A stretch of DNA of 50,884 nucleotides from Paludisphaera rhizosphaerae (GCF_011065895.1 NZ_JAALCR010000038.1:1-50884); one strand, 5' to 3'; shown: positions 1 to 9,639, counted from the first letter of the stretch. Program-made: numbers and translations. The notes: a model not told the origin generated them from the letters alone.

Positions 1-19
1 GAAGAGTCACTGCGGATAT

Positions 20-1213
20 TCAGCCGATCCCCGCCAGGGCTTGCTCCAGGTCGGCGATCAGGTCGTTGGCGTCCTCGATGCCGCAGGAGTAGCGCACCAG
101 CGCCTCGGGGATGCCCAGCGCGGCGCGTTCGGCGGCGGTGAGTTCGACGTGCGAGCCGACGGCCGGGGGCGCGACGACGGTCTCCACGGCTCCGAGGTTC
201 GCCGCGCGGTGGGCCCAGCGGAGACGAGGCAGGAGTTTGCGGACCGACTCGAACCCGCCTCGGGGCTGGAAGCTCAGGACGCCGCCGAAGCCGCCCGGCA
301 TCTGGCGCCTGGCCACGTCGTGACCGGGGTGGTCCTCCAGGCCCGGGTAGAAGACGGCCTCGACCTCCGGCCGACCCTTCAGCCAGCGGGCGATCGTCAG
401 CGCGTTGGCGTTCTGCCGCTCGACGCGCAGGGCCAGGGTCTTCATGCCGCGGAGCAAGAGGTAGGCTGCCTCCGGGTGGAGGGTTGCGCCGGTGATCTCG
501 CGACGGCGGAAGATCGATTCGACGAGCCCCTTCTCACCGGCGACGACGCCTCCCAGAGCGTCGGCGTGGCCGCCGAGGAACTTGGTGGCGCTGTGGATCA
601 CCAGGTGCGCGCCCAGCTCCAGCGGGTGCTGGTTGATCGGCGTGGCGAAGGTGTTGTCGACCACCACGATCGCCCCCTTCGCGCGGGCCCTCGCCGCCAG
701 CCGGGCGAGATCCAGCACCTTACAGGTGGGGTTGGTCGGGCTCTCCAGGTAGAGGACTCGCAGGCCCTCGTCGATCGCCGATTCGATGGCGGCCTGGTCG
801 GCGGTCGGGCAGAGCTTGACCTTCACGCCCACGCGAGGGAGGAACTCGCTGAACATCCGGTTGGTGCCGCCGTAGGTGTCGACCACCGAGACGACGCGCT
901 GGCCGGGCTCCAGCAGGGTGAACAGCGTGTCGCTGATGGCGGCCATGCCGGTGGAGAAGCTGGTGGCGGCCTCGGCGTTCTCCAGGACGCGGACCTTCTC
1001 CTCGAAGACGGCGACCGTAGGGTTGGTGTTCCGGCCGTAGATGTGGCCGGGGATTTCCCCCAGCGCCGCCGCCCGCCACTCGTCGAGATCGTCGTAGCCG
1101 AACGAGACGCTGTGAACGACCGGGACCTGCGTGGCGCGTCCCATGAACACGCCCCCTTCGCCCGCCCAGACGGCCTGGGTGCGAGCGTGAGGACGGGGCT
1201 GGGCGTCGGACAT
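20..1213 (-). CDS. Trans-sulfuration PLP enzyme (cystathionine gamma-synthase/lyase family)
   Basis: This 397-aa cytosolic enzyme belongs to the Cys/Met-metabolism PLP family (fold type I). Family hallmarks are visible: YGRNTNPT near the N-terminus, the ESPTNP block, DNTFATP, and SATKFLGGHADALGG with the Schiff-base lysine at about K211. The length matches the family norm of about 390-400. The start was chosen at the ATG preceded by AAGGAG, which is better than the in-frame start 39 codons upstream. Members act as cystathionine gamma-synthase, cystathionine gamma-lyase or methionine gamma-lyase, and the sequence alone does not separate these. The metY-metX pair at 6.3-9.0 kb makes a role in methionine/cysteine interconversion plausible. 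It lies downstream of a same-strand glycosyltransferase but is separated by a hairpin. Confidence 0.93.
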   Translation of the reverse strand: MSDAQPRPHARTQAVWAGEGGVFMGRATQVPVVHSVSFGYDDLDEWRAAALGEIPGHIYGRNTNPTVAVFEEKVRVLENAEAATSFSTGMAAISDTLFTLLEPGQRVVSVVDTYGGTNRMFSEFLPRVGVKVKLCPTADQAAIESAIDEGLRVLYLESPTNPTCKVLDLARLAARARAKGAIVVVDNTFATPINQHPLELGAHLVIHSATKFLGGHADALGGVVAGEKGLVESIFRRREITGATLHPEAAYLLLRGMKTLALRVERQNANALTIARWLKGRPEVEAVFYPGLEDHPGHDVARRQMPGGFGGVLSFQPRGGFESVRKLLPRLRWAHRAANLGAVETVVAPPAVGSHVELTAAERAALGIPEALVRYSCGIEDANDLIADLEQALAGIG

Positions 1214-1291
1214 CGGCGGAGACTCCTTCTCCCACCGGGAGGGGGCGCGGGAGAGCTTACGGGCGGTTGGCTGGGGTAGGCTGTGCGTGCG

Positions 1292-1333
1292 ACGTTGAGC
1301 CGGCCGAAGCAATGGAGCCGGCCGGCTCAACGT
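1292..1333 (-). terminator. 13-bp perfect inverted repeat between two minus-strand genes
   Basis: Positions 1292-1304 and 1321-1333 are perfectly complementary around a 16-nt loop. The repeat sits after the stop of the glycosyltransferase gene and before the trans-sulfuration gene on the same strand. No T-tract follows, so it is either a weak terminator or an mRNA-stabilising hairpin. Confidence 0.45.
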
Positions 1334-1390
1334 CTCGAACCACTCTACCAGGTCGATCGAGGGCGTCGCGAGTCCGATGCCGTCGAGCGA

Positions 1391-2743
1391 TCAGCCGCCG
1401 AATCGGCCCGCGTCGGACGTGGATCGCAGGGCCGAGAGGAACGTCGGCGATCCCACCGCCGTCTGGTCGGACTTCGTCGAGCGGCGATCGACGGCCTGGG
1501 CGACGAGTCCGAGCCCGGCCAGCGAGGCGATCATGGGGAGGCTGGGATAGTGGTAGCGGTCCCCCCCCACGATCACGATGTGGATGGCGGCGAAGAAGGC
1601 CCAGAGCATCACCGGGGGAAGCGTCGCCCAGGCCAGGAAGCTCCGTCCTCGGCGGGCGAGGTAGGCGCCGGCGAAGGCCGCGAGCATCGCCCCGGCGAAG
1701 TACAGGGCGCTGACCAGCTTCATGGGGGTGAGAATCCACGCGCCGAAGACCTGTTTGAGCCCGTCCTCGTTCCAGGCCACGCCGATGCTCTCTCGCGAGT
1801 ACGTCGAGAAGGCCTTACGGAAGAGGCCCAGGAAGAACACCCTGGGATTCTCCATGATGAATCGCCAGGCTGCGCGTTTCAGGGCTCGGTCGGCCTCGGC
1901 CTCGTTGGAGATGTCCTCGGCCCACTTCGGAAGCGGCATGTAGCCTCCGTCGGACTCCGGGTTGTTCCCCATCCAGAAGTTGGCCCCGCCGTTGGTTGAG
2001 ATCAACACCGGGTAGCCGAACGTCCGGTAGTTCCGAACGGTCCAGGGGGCGATCAGGACGGCCATGACGAGCAGCACGCCGGCCGCCTCGATCGTGTTCG
2101 AGGCCACCCCCTGGCGACGCTCCTGCGGGTCGACCAGGCGGCGGAACCAGAACAGGGCCGGCAACGGCAGGGCGAGGGGCCGGATGTAGCTGGCGCAGGC
2201 GAGCGACGCCCCGGTCGCGACGGCGCGCGCCGTCGCCGGCCAGGCGTTTCGGCCCTCCACGTAGACGGCCAGCAGGACGAACAGGTTGAAGAGCAGCTCG
2301 CTGGCCAGGATTGTGGTGAACTGGATCTGACCCGGCCAGAGCGCCGTCAGCAGCCCCGCCGCCAGGGCGGCGCGGGGGCCGAACCAGTCGCGCGTGGTCG
2401 CCATGACCAGCCAGGTCGTCGCGACGCCGATCAGGATGTTCATCACCACGATCGGCCCGTAGTGGAAGCCGAAGATCGTGTACAGGGCGGCGTAGACCGC
2501 CGAGGTCCCCACCGGCCAGTAGGCCGAGGGCCGGGAGGCTTCGAACCCGTAGCAGACTCCGTTCGCCAGGTTGTGGGCCTGAAGGTCGTAGGCCATGCAG
2601 TCCGACAGGGGGACGACCGGGAGGCTCAGTCCCCAGGCGACCCGAACGGTCAGGGCCAGAACCAGGACGGCGGCCGGGGTCCAGCGGAACGTCGAACCCG
2701 CGTCGCCGACGGATGGGTTATGAGGGGTTATCAAGCTTAGCAA
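1391..2743 (-). CDS. Polytopic membrane glycosyltransferase, GT39/ArnT-PMT type
   Basis: This 450-aa integral membrane protein has a hydrophobic profile with about ten membrane segments. The first extracytoplasmic loop carries an acidic motif (SDCMAYDLQAHNLA) that resembles the catalytic Asp loop of GT-C enzymes, followed by a conserved SAYWPVGTS. Such enzymes move sugars from polyprenyl-phosphate donors to lipids or proteins on the outer face of the cytoplasmic membrane. The acceptor cannot be inferred. The start is a TTG with AAGGA just upstream; this is the only reasonable start before the first membrane helix but remains uncertain. It is transcribed divergently from the kinase gene across a 240-bp gap. 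Confidence 0.85.
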   Translation of the reverse strand: MLSLITPHNPSVGDAGSTFRWTPAAVLVLALTVRVAWGLSLPVVPLSDCMAYDLQAHNLANGVCYGFEASRPSAYWPVGTSAVYAALYTIFGFHYGPIVVMNILIGVATTWLVMATTRDWFGPRAALAAGLLTALWPGQIQFTTILASELLFNLFVLLAVYVEGRNAWPATARAVATGASLACASYIRPLALPLPALFWFRRLVDPQERRQGVASNTIEAAGVLLVMAVLIAPWTVRNYRTFGYPVLISTNGGANFWMGNNPESDGGYMPLPKWAEDISNEAEADRALKRAAWRFIMENPRVFFLGLFRKAFSTYSRESIGVAWNEDGLKQVFGAWILTPMKLVSALYFAGAMLAAFAGAYLARRGRSFLAWATLPPVMLWAFFAAIHIVIVGGDRYHYPSLPMIASLAGLGLVAQAVDRRSTKSDQTAVGSPTFLSALRSTSDAGRFGG

Positions 2744-2983
2744 GGGTCCTTCGCTCCTTCGCAGCTTGGGGGCGCCTTCGCCTTTGCTTCGGTTCCGAGG
2801 GGCTGCAGATCAGATTGCGCATTCGGGGCCCATCTAAATCAATAGGATCCATCTTTGCGATCTGCATCCTCCAATGCACATCGAAACTCGAAACGGCGCG
2901 GCGCGATCTTGGCTTTTCCGTGACCAAAGAGGAAGATTGCCGACGCCTCGGAGTCGAGCGAGGCGGAGCGGAGGGCCCTGAAC

Positions 2984-4894
2984 GTGGTGAATTTCGACGC
3001 CCGTGATCGGTTGGGCGGCGTTGATTCGGCGACCACGGCGACGGACGCGCCCCGATCGGTCGATGCGCGGGTCGTCGCGGCGATCGAGGAATATGCGGCC
3101 CTGGCGGACGGGGGCGCCGCCCCGTCGCGGCCTGAATTCCTGGCGCGACACCCGTCGATCGCCGGCCCGCTGGGGGCGTGTCTGGCGGGGATGGACCTGG
3201 TGGACGCCGCGGCGCGGGGGCTCGATCCGGCCGTCCCTCCGGTCGCCGAGCTGGGCGGCTATCGCCTGATCCGCGAGATCGGCCGAGGGGGCATGGGGGT
3301 CGTTTACGAGGCCGAGCAGCGCGAGCTGGGCCGGCGCGTGGCGTTGAAGGTTCTCCCCGCATCGGCGACGACCGATCCCCGGCAGATCCAGCGGTTTCGG
3401 ATCGAGGCCCAGGCCGCGGCGCTCTTGCAACACCCGCATATCGTCCCGGTGTTCGACGTCGGCGCCGACCGCGGCACGCGGTTCTACGCCATGCAGCTCA
3501 TTGAGGGGAGGCCGCTCACCCGCCTGATCGGCGAGCTGGCCGAAGCGCGTCGCGAGCGCCCGGCCTCCTCCTCGTCTTCGGCCCGCTCGCGCGCCCGCGA
3601 GGCCGCCCGGTTGGGACTGCAAGCGGCCGAGGCCCTCGCCCACGCGCACGTCATGGGGGTGGTCCACCGCGACGTGAAGCCGGGCAACCTCCTGATCGAC
3701 GGTCGCGGCGAGCTGTGGGTCGCCGACTTCGGCCTGGCCCGCCTCCACCACGAGGACGCCGCCGATTTGACCCAGACCGGCGATCTCCTGGGCACGCTCC
3801 GCTACATGAGCCCCGAACAGGTCCGCGCGGCCCGAGGAGGAGTCGGCCCGGCCGCCGACGTCTACGGCCTGGGCGCGACGCTCTACGAGCTGCTGGCCCT
3901 GCGCCCGGCGTTCGACGCCGACGACCGTCAGGAGCTGGTCCGGCGGATTCTCAACGAGGACCCGCCGTCCCCCCGACGGTTCGATCCGGCCCTTCCCCGC
4001 GACCTGGAGACGATCGTCCTGAAGGCGATGGAGAAGGAGCCCGCCGCGCGCTACGCCTCGGCCGCCGCGATGGCCGACGACCTCCGTCGGTTTCTTGACG
4101 ACCGGCCGATCCTCGCCCGCCGTCCCGGGCTGGGCGACCGCCTGGTGAAGTGGTCGCGACGCCGCCGCCCGTTTCTCATCGGCGGGGCCGCGGCGCTGAT
4201 TTTCGCCCTGGCCGCGGCGACGGCCGTCCTCTGGGCGTCCAACCGTCGCACGGCCGCCGCCCTGCTGGAAGAGCAGCTGGCCATCGAGTACGCCCTCGGC
4301 GAGTTCGACCTCATCACTCGCGCCGCGGTCGAGAATGGGGGAGACGGCCTCGCCTGGACGCTCCAGCGCGCGGTCGCCTTCTACGACCGCATCCCCAGGA
4401 TGTCCGACGAATCCCACGAAGTCGTCCCCAAGGCTCTTCGCCAGGCCGCCTTCTGCCGCGACGCGCTGGGGTCTCCTCGGGCCCGCGACGACTACCGCCG
4501 CGCGATCGCCTTGTACGAACGACTCGCCGCTGAACGCCCGGAACAGGTCTGGCTGCGGACCGCCCTGATCTCCACGCTCGCCGAGTTCGCCCGCTCGCCG
4601 AAGGCCCCCGCCGACGCCTCCGAGGCCGTCGCGGCCGGTCGACGCGCGCTGACGCTCGCCCTCGCCGCGGCCGACGATCCGAGGACCGCCGCCCCCTGCT
4701 ACGCGACGGCGCTGGCCGAGGCGTTCGACGACGTGGCGCGGCCGTTGGCGTTACGTTCCGAGACCGCCCCCGACGATTTGCGCGCCGCGGCCCGCCTCGC
4801 CTCCTGGGCGGTCGAACACGTCCCCGGCCGGGCCGGCTCGCGGGAGATTCTGGAACAAGCGCGGAGCCGCCTTGGCGACGGTGGAGCGGGCTGA
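2984..4894 (+). CDS. Membrane-anchored serine/threonine protein kinase (PknB type)
   Basis: This 636-aa protein has a cytoplasmic Hanks-type kinase domain at about residues 90-375. Visible motifs are the glycine loop GRGGMGVVYEAE, the ATP-binding K122 in VALKVLP, HRDVKPGNLL with catalytic D230, ADFGLARL with D248, and MSPEQV. One membrane segment follows at about 396-419, then a ~200-aa alpha-helical C-terminal region rich in Ala/Arg. In this family that region lies outside the cytoplasmic membrane and acts as a sensor. The start is GTG with GGAG upstream (a second GTG follows). Planctomycetes carry many such kinases, and neither substrate nor signal can be read from the context. It converges with the next gene with an 11-bp gap. 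Confidence 0.95.
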   Translation: MVNFDARDRLGGVDSATTATDAPRSVDARVVAAIEEYAALADGGAAPSRPEFLARHPSIAGPLGACLAGMDLVDAAARGLDPAVPPVAELGGYRLIREIGRGGMGVVYEAEQRELGRRVALKVLPASATTDPRQIQRFRIEAQAAALLQHPHIVPVFDVGADRGTRFYAMQLIEGRPLTRLIGELAEARRERPASSSSSARSRAREAARLGLQAAEALAHAHVMGVVHRDVKPGNLLIDGRGELWVADFGLARLHHEDAADLTQTGDLLGTLRYMSPEQVRAARGGVGPAADVYGLGATLYELLALRPAFDADDRQELVRRILNEDPPSPRRFDPALPRDLETIVLKAMEKEPAARYASAAAMADDLRRFLDDRPILARRPGLGDRLVKWSRRRRPFLIGGAAALIFALAAATAVLWASNRRTAAALLEEQLAIEYALGEFDLITRAAVENGGDGLAWTLQRAVAFYDRIPRMSDESHEVVPKALRQAAFCRDALGSPRARDDYRRAIALYERLAAERPEQVWLRTALISTLAEFARSPKAPADASEAVAAGRRALTLALAAADDPRTAAPCYATALAEAFDDVARPLALRSETAPDDLRAAARLASWAVEHVPGRAGSREILEQARSRLGDGGAG

Positions 4895-4905
4895 CGACGA
4901 CGGTC

Positions 4906-5946
4906 TCAGTGCGCCAGCCGCGGGCTGACGACGTTGTCGCCGGCGGCGCGGCGGATCTGCTCCAGTTCGCTGCGCAGGATCGGCGGGTCCACGCCCAGGA
5001 GGTCGGCGATCTCCTTGAACCGCAGCCGCCAGTCGAGCCTTTGCAGGGCCATCGCGCGGTTCAGCACGGCGCGTTCGGGCGTCCAGTCCTGCACGGCGTC
5101 GACCAGGAGGTCCAGGCCTTCCTCGCGCTTGATCGTGCCCAGTTCCAGGGTCGCCTCCGGCCAGAGCAAGCGGTCCGTGTCCGGCTCGCTGGGGCGGATC
5201 CCCGCCACGACGGCCCCGCTGGAGATCGCGTCGACCCAGCGTGCGGTCAGGTAGGCCCGCCGATGATGCGTGTAGGGAGCCGGGGCGGCGAGGTTGCAGA
5301 AGGCCATGCAGAACTTGGCCCGAGAATAGTAGTCGTGGAGGATCCGCTGGTTCTCCACGACGTCGCGGCCGTTGGGGAAACGGCCGTGGAAGCTCAGGTT
5401 CCGGCGGCGGCAGGATTCGGCGGTGACGGCGTCGTCGTCCCATTCGTCGGGCTGACGACCCACGCGCAGGATGTCGAAGGGGCGATCGCTCCGGTCGCTC
5501 CCCAGTCCCAGGACGTCCGAGCCGACCGGCAGCCAGCTTGTGCGGGCGAGCGACTGGCGACGGAGATAATCGACGTCTTCAAGGTGGCTGGAGAAAACGT
5601 GATCGTAGGCGTGCAGCCGCCGCGTTGCGTTCGAGCCGCATTCATGTGCGAATGAATCGATGACCCAGCCGACGATCGGGCCCAGGCGTGATCGCCAGTC
5701 CCGGATCTTGATCACCTCGTCCAGGTCGCTCGGCCAGGGGGCCACGACCAGGCACGGTTCCGAGCCGCGGGGGCGTCGACCGAGCTGAGCCAGGATCGCC
5801 TCGGCCAGTAAGGCCGGCTTCCGTCGTTCGCGGCGCACCACGACCAACTCCGCGCCGAAGACCCGAGCCGCCAGAATGCTCATGTATTCGATCGGGGCGT
5901 ATCCTCCGACGGAGCCGGGGAAACCCTGAACGTCCAATACGAGCAT
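4906..5946 (-). CDS. GT-B type glycosyltransferase (group 1-like)
   Basis: This 346-aa soluble protein has a Rossmann-like N-terminal half (LVLDVQGFPG...; CLVVAPWPSDLDEVI) and a C-terminal half with a group-1 glycosyltransferase signature (ARWVDAISSGAVVAGIRPSEPD). There the gene product resembles the E-x7-E region that binds nucleotide sugar, with Asp/Ser replacing the first Glu. The ATG has AGGAG seven bases upstream. It is probably a sugar transferase for envelope polysaccharide; donor and acceptor are unknown. No glycan cluster surrounds it, although the GT39-like gene is 3 kb away. Confidence 0.75.
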   Translation of the reverse strand: MLVLDVQGFPGSVGGYAPIEYMSILAARVFGAELVVVRRERRKPALLAEAILAQLGRRPRGSEPCLVVAPWPSDLDEVIKIRDWRSRLGPIVGWVIDSFAHECGSNATRRLHAYDHVFSSHLEDVDYLRRQSLARTSWLPVGSDVLGLGSDRSDRPFDILRVGRQPDEWDDDAVTAESCRRRNLSFHGRFPNGRDVVENQRILHDYYSRAKFCMAFCNLAAPAPYTHHRRAYLTARWVDAISSGAVVAGIRPSEPDTDRLLWPEATLELGTIKREEGLDLLVDAVQDWTPERAVLNRAMALQRLDWRLRFKEIADLLGVDPPILRSELEQIRRAAGDNVVSPRLAH

Positions 5947-6352
5947 GCATTTCTCCTGGAGTGCCGGCGGATCGATTCGGTTCGGCTAGCCTGGAGAGGG
6001 GCCGCGCCTGACGTTGACGAGCGGATCGACACAGAACCCTGGGGAGATCGCGATTCGCCGATCTCCAAGGTTAAGGTCGTTTAGTCTGCGGCTTCAAGCC
6101 GGAGTGATTCGGAAAGAATCTTACACGCGGGACGCCGCCGCGATCAAATCGAATTCCCTCTGGCGCGCTCGGTCAACGTCGTGTTGCTTTTCCTGGAGGC
6201 CCCTTGCGTGGCTTTTCAAGCGGGATCCCTCTGGAACCTGGCCCCGGGTTAGGCTCTAATTCATGGTTCGCGGTCCGTCGCGAGGAATACGCCTCGCCTT
6301 TCGGACCCCGCCCGGAACCGGGCGTTCGGCCGCATCCATCCTCGCCTCTTCT
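5947..6352. other. 406-bp divergent intergenic region
   Basis: This region lies between a minus-strand glycosyltransferase and plus-strand metY, so it should hold both promoters. Two short hairpins are visible: a perfect palindrome CGGCTTCAAGCCG at 6089-6101, and GATTC/GAATC at 6106-6120. I looked for SAM or SAH riboswitch architecture upstream of metY and did not recognise any. No coding potential was seen. Confidence 0.5.
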
Positions 6353-7654
6353 ATGGTCGATTTCATGAAACTCGAGACGATCTGCCTTCACGGCGGGACC
6401 GCACCTGATCCTGCCACCCTCTCGCGAGGGGTGCCGATCTACCGTACCAGTTCCTACGTCTTCAAGAGCGCCGAGCACGCCCAGAACCTCTTCGCGCTGA
6501 AGGAACTGGGCAACATCTACACTCGGTTGATGAACCCCACGACCGACGTGCTGGAGAAGCGCGTGGCGATGCTCGAGGGGGCCCCCGCTCCGGCGGGCCT
6601 GGCCGTCGCCTCGGGGACGGCGGGGATCTTCTACTCGATCATCAACCTGGCCCAGGCCGGCGACAACATCGTCTCCGCCCGGAACCTCTACGGCGGCACC
6701 TACACCCAGTTCCACGACATCCTGCCGACCCTGGGGATCCAGGCGAAGTTCGTCGACTCCAACGACCCCGAGAACTTCGCCAAGGCGATCGACGGCAACA
6801 CGCGGGCTCTCTTCTGCGAGACCGTCTCCAACCCGGCGCTGGAGGTCACCGACCTGGAGGCCGTCGCCAAGGTCGCGCACGCTCACGGCCTGCCGCTGGT
6901 GGTCGACGCCACCTTCTCCACCCCGTATCTGACCCGTCCGCTGGATCACGGCGCGGACGTGGTGGTCCACTCGCTGACCAAGTGGTTCGGCGGCCACGGG
7001 ACCGGGATCGGCGGCATCGTCGTCGATTCGGGTCGGTTCAACTGGGCGGCCGGCAAGCACCCGCTGTTCACCACGGCCGACACCAGCTACCACGGCCTGC
7101 GCTGGGGGATGGACCTCCCCGAGCCGCTGGCACCGTTGGCGTACATCCTCCGGATGCGGACGGTGCCGTTGCGGAACCTGGGCGCCTGCATCGCGCCGGA
7201 CAACTCGTGGATGTTCCTCCAGGGGATTGAGACGCTTCCCCTGCGGATGGAGCGGCACTGCGAGAACGCCCTGGCCGTGGCCAAGCACCTTTCGGCCCAC
7301 TCCAAGGCGACGTGGGTCCGCTTCCCGGGGCTTGAGTCCGACCCGATGTACGACCTGAACAAGAAGTACCTCCGGGGCAAGGGGGGCTCGATGGTCGTCT
7401 TCGGCATTCGCGGTGGGGCCGCGGCGGGGTCGAAGTTCATCGACTCGCTGAAGCTCTTCTCCCACCTGGCGAACGTCGGCGACGCCAAGAGCCTGGCCAT
7501 CCACCCGGCCACCACGACCCACTCCCAGCTCGACGAGGCCCAGCAGGCCGAGGCCGGCATCACCCCCGACCTCGTCCGGCTGTCGGTCGGCATCGAGCAC
7601 ATCGACGACATCCTCGCCGACATCGACCAGGCGCTGGACGCCGCCTGCTCTTGA
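6353..7654 (+). CDS. metY: O-acetylhomoserine aminocarboxypropyltransferase (sulfhydrylase)
   Basis: This 433-aa PLP enzyme makes homocysteine directly from O-acetylhomoserine and sulfide, in the cytosol. Seen are the family N-terminus KLETICLHGG, SSYVFKSAEHA, YTRLMNPTTDVLE (PLP phosphate region), NLYGGTY, ATFSTPYL and HSLTKWFGGHGTG with the Schiff-base lysine at about K210. The length fits MetY (about 430) and exceeds cystathionine gamma-synthases. The start is uncertain: ATG 6353 (MVDFMKLET) and ATG 6365 (MKLET) are both plausible and neither has a strong Shine-Dalgarno. The adjacent metX supplies its substrate, which supports this assignment over other trans-sulfuration roles. Confidence 0.93.
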   Translation: MVDFMKLETICLHGGTAPDPATLSRGVPIYRTSSYVFKSAEHAQNLFALKELGNIYTRLMNPTTDVLEKRVAMLEGAPAPAGLAVASGTAGIFYSIINLAQAGDNIVSARNLYGGTYTQFHDILPTLGIQAKFVDSNDPENFAKAIDGNTRALFCETVSNPALEVTDLEAVAKVAHAHGLPLVVDATFSTPYLTRPLDHGADVVVHSLTKWFGGHGTGIGGIVVDSGRFNWAAGKHPLFTTADTSYHGLRWGMDLPEPLAPLAYILRMRTVPLRNLGACIAPDNSWMFLQGIETLPLRMERHCENALAVAKHLSAHSKATWVRFPGLESDPMYDLNKKYLRGKGGSMVVFGIRGGAAAGSKFIDSLKLFSHLANVGDAKSLAIHPATTTHSQLDEAQQAEAGITPDLVRLSVGIEHIDDILADIDQALDAACS

Positions 7655-7802
7655 CTGTAGGCCGGGCCGAGCCTTTCCCCCGGCGAAGGGGATGGGCCGG
7701 CCCACGGAAACCGTCATCGGATGAACGTCTGACCTGGGTGCCATGTGTACGCTCGACCCTGTTGGCAATCCCGATTCTCGCGCCTCCGATCGTCCCGACC
7801 CC

Positions 7803-8966
7803 ATGAGCCAAGCTCTCGCCGAGATCCGCACGCAGTTCTTCGAGTTCGACGACCCCGCGGCCCCCCTGCCCTTGTGCGTGGGGCCGCCGTTGTCGCGATT
7901 CACGCTGGCGTACGAGGTCTACGGCCGGATGAACGCCGACAAATCGAACGTGGTGCTGCTGTACCACGCGATGACCGGCAGCCAGCACGCGGCCGGCTGG
8001 AATCCCGACGTCCCCGGCACCGACGGCCGCTGGACCGACGAGATGCACGAGGGCTGGTGGGACGCCTTCATCGGCCCCGGCAAGGCGCTCGACACCGACC
8101 GCTTCTGCGTCGTCTGCGCCAACTATCTCGGCGGCTGCTACGGCTCGACGGGCCCGGCCTCGATCAACCCGGCGACCGACCGGCCGTGGGGTTCGTCGTT
8201 CCCCGTCCTCCGGATGCGCGACATCGTCGAGTCGCAGATGAAGCTGCTGGACTATCTGGGCGTGGACAAGCTCCACGCGGTGGTCGGGCCTTCGCTGGGG
8301 GGATATCTCGCGCTCCTGACGGCGGCGATCCACCCGGAGCGGGTCCGGTTCGTGCTGCCGATCACGACGGGCGTCGACATCACGATCGACCAGCGGATCC
8401 TCAACTTCGAGCAGGTCACGGCCATCGAGGCCGACCCCAACTTCCACGGCGGCGACTACTACGACGGCGCTCGCCCCGACGTCGGCCTGGCGCTGGCGCG
8501 TCGGATCGCCCACAAGGCGTTCATCTCGCCCGACGCCCTGCGCATGCGCGCCCGCGCCGAGGTCGTCAGCCACAAGCCGCCCCACGGCTGGTACGAGATG
8601 AACCACCCGGTGGAGTCGTACATGCTCCACCAGGGCCAGAAGTTCGTGAAGCGGTTCGACGCCAACAGCTACCTGCGGATCCTCGACGCCTGGCAATGGT
8701 TCAACCTGGTCAAGGAAGCCGACGCGCGCGACTACGTCGACCTCTTCCGCCGCTGCCTGGGTCAGGAGTTCCTGGTCTTCAGCATCGACAACGACCACAC
8801 CTTCAGCCGACCGAACCAGGAGAAGCTCGTCCGCCTCCTCAAGATGGCCGACGTCCCCGTCATCTGGATCACCGTCCACTCCGACAAGGGCCACGACGCC
8901 TTCTTGCTGGAACCCCGCCTCTTCGCCCCCCACATCCAGGAAGTGCTCAACCACTTCGAGGGATGA
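7803..8966 (+). CDS. metX: Homoserine O-acetyltransferase
   Basis: This 387-aa alpha/beta-hydrolase acylates homoserine with acetyl-CoA (some family members use succinyl-CoA), the committed step of methionine synthesis. Motifs seen are LAYEVYG, YHAMTGSQHAAGW, CVVCANYLGGCYGSTGP, the nucleophile in VGPSLGGY (S164), FSIDNDHTF with the acid residue, and SDKGHDAF with catalytic H364. The nucleophile elbow reads GPSLGG rather than the more usual GGSMGG. The start is MSQALAEIR, matching the family N-terminus better than the start 20 codons upstream. It sits 148 bp after metY, probably in one operon. Its last ~46 bp recur twice downstream (11133-11178, 12911-12946). Confidence 0.95.
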   Translation: MSQALAEIRTQFFEFDDPAAPLPLCVGPPLSRFTLAYEVYGRMNADKSNVVLLYHAMTGSQHAAGWNPDVPGTDGRWTDEMHEGWWDAFIGPGKALDTDRFCVVCANYLGGCYGSTGPASINPATDRPWGSSFPVLRMRDIVESQMKLLDYLGVDKLHAVVGPSLGGYLALLTAAIHPERVRFVLPITTGVDITIDQRILNFEQVTAIEADPNFHGGDYYDGARPDVGLALARRIAHKAFISPDALRMRARAEVVSHKPPHGWYEMNHPVESYMLHQGQKFVKRFDANSYLRILDAWQWFNLVKEADARDYVDLFRRCLGQEFLVFSIDNDHTFSRPNQEKLVRLLKMADVPVIWITVHSDKGHDAFLLEPRLFAPHIQEVLNHFEG

Positions 8967-9080
8967 GCTTTCGGGGGGCGTGAGTTCCTTCGAGGTTCTG
9001 ATCGGTTGGCTCGATGTCTCCCTGCCTCAGGTTCTTGACGTCGCCCTGGCCGCGCGTGATGCTCCTCGTCGTGTGGAGTC
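8921..9080 (+). repeat. Composite repeat, copy 1 (metX 3' end plus spacer)
   Basis: Positions 8921-8967 form the end of metX and are nearly repeated at 11133-11178, with a shorter match at 12911-12946. Positions 9007-9080 form block B (...CTCGATGT...TTGACGTCGCCCTGG...CTCCTCGTCG), which recurs at 11219-11293, 12980-13047 and 14291-14336. This copy lacks block C, the stem-loop found in the other copies. It ends just before the start of the next small gene. Confidence 0.8.
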
Positions 9081-9105
9081 GCCAATTATCCGACGGCGGA
9101 TAGAG

Positions 9106-9639
9106 ATGTTGAACCGCTCACGGCTATCTCTCTTATTCCTGCTACTGGCGGGATGCTCGGATTCCGCTCCGAATGCGGCCCCCAGGAACACAAGGGGGGC
9201 GCCTGTGGAACAGAAGATTACCAGCCCGGGCCAAGCCGACCTGGATCATCTGGCGGAACAAGAGGCTACAGTCCTCCAACTTCTCAGAACTCGCTATCCG
9301 AGCGCAGTGCTGAACCACGATGAAGGCGACCTGAATTGGCTTCAACGTCTGGTCGATGATGAGGTGCTCGCCCCGCGCCAGACGTACGAGTTGCAATGCC
9401 TGGGCGCGGTGCTCGGTCAGGTCTTCGCGACCAAGACGCCGCTCAAGTGGGTTGTTGTGGAAGACGAATACGGGCGAGATCTTGCCCTGCAATATCCGAA
9501 CACGAGCGTAATCGTCTTTCCGACGACCATGATCTCGAAACGCGTCGAGGACGGGCGTGACGTCGATGTCGTACCAATCTATCGAACCATTGCAGCCCAG
9601 GTCGAGAAACTGAAGGACGAGACCGAGTACAAGCGCTGA
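9106..9639 (+). CDS. Predicted lipoprotein, DUF3806-like
   Basis: This 177-aa protein starts MLNRSRLSLLFLLLAGC, a classical lipoprotein signal with LAGC lipobox, so it should be lipid-anchored and exported. The mature part has an acidic helical stretch, then GAVLGQVF, LKWVVVEDEYGRD and VIVFPTTMISKRVEDG. The last motifs resemble the DUF3806 family, whose function is unknown. The start was moved from an in-frame upstream codon because only this start gives a signal peptide. It is the first cargo gene after metX and directly follows repeat copy 1. Family assignment is tentative. Confidence 0.75.
   Translation: MLNRSRLSLLFLLLAGCSDSAPNAAPRNTRGAPVEQKITSPGQADLDHLAEQEATVLQLLRTRYPSAVLNHDEGDLNWLQRLVDDEVLAPRQTYELQCLGAVLGQVFATKTPLKWVVVEDEYGRDLALQYPNTSVIVFPTTMISKRVEDGRDVDVVPIYRTIAAQVEKLKDETEYKR

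Noticed and set aside
41-1279. Long plus-strand ORF (412 aa) opposite the trans-sulfuration gene
   Set aside because: It is antisense to a gene with complete family motifs and has the Arg/Gly/Asp-rich composition typical of GC-rich shadow frames.
6010-6352. Possible SAM-type riboswitch before metY
   Set aside because: Only short isolated hairpins are present; no multi-stem junction or recognisable conserved core.
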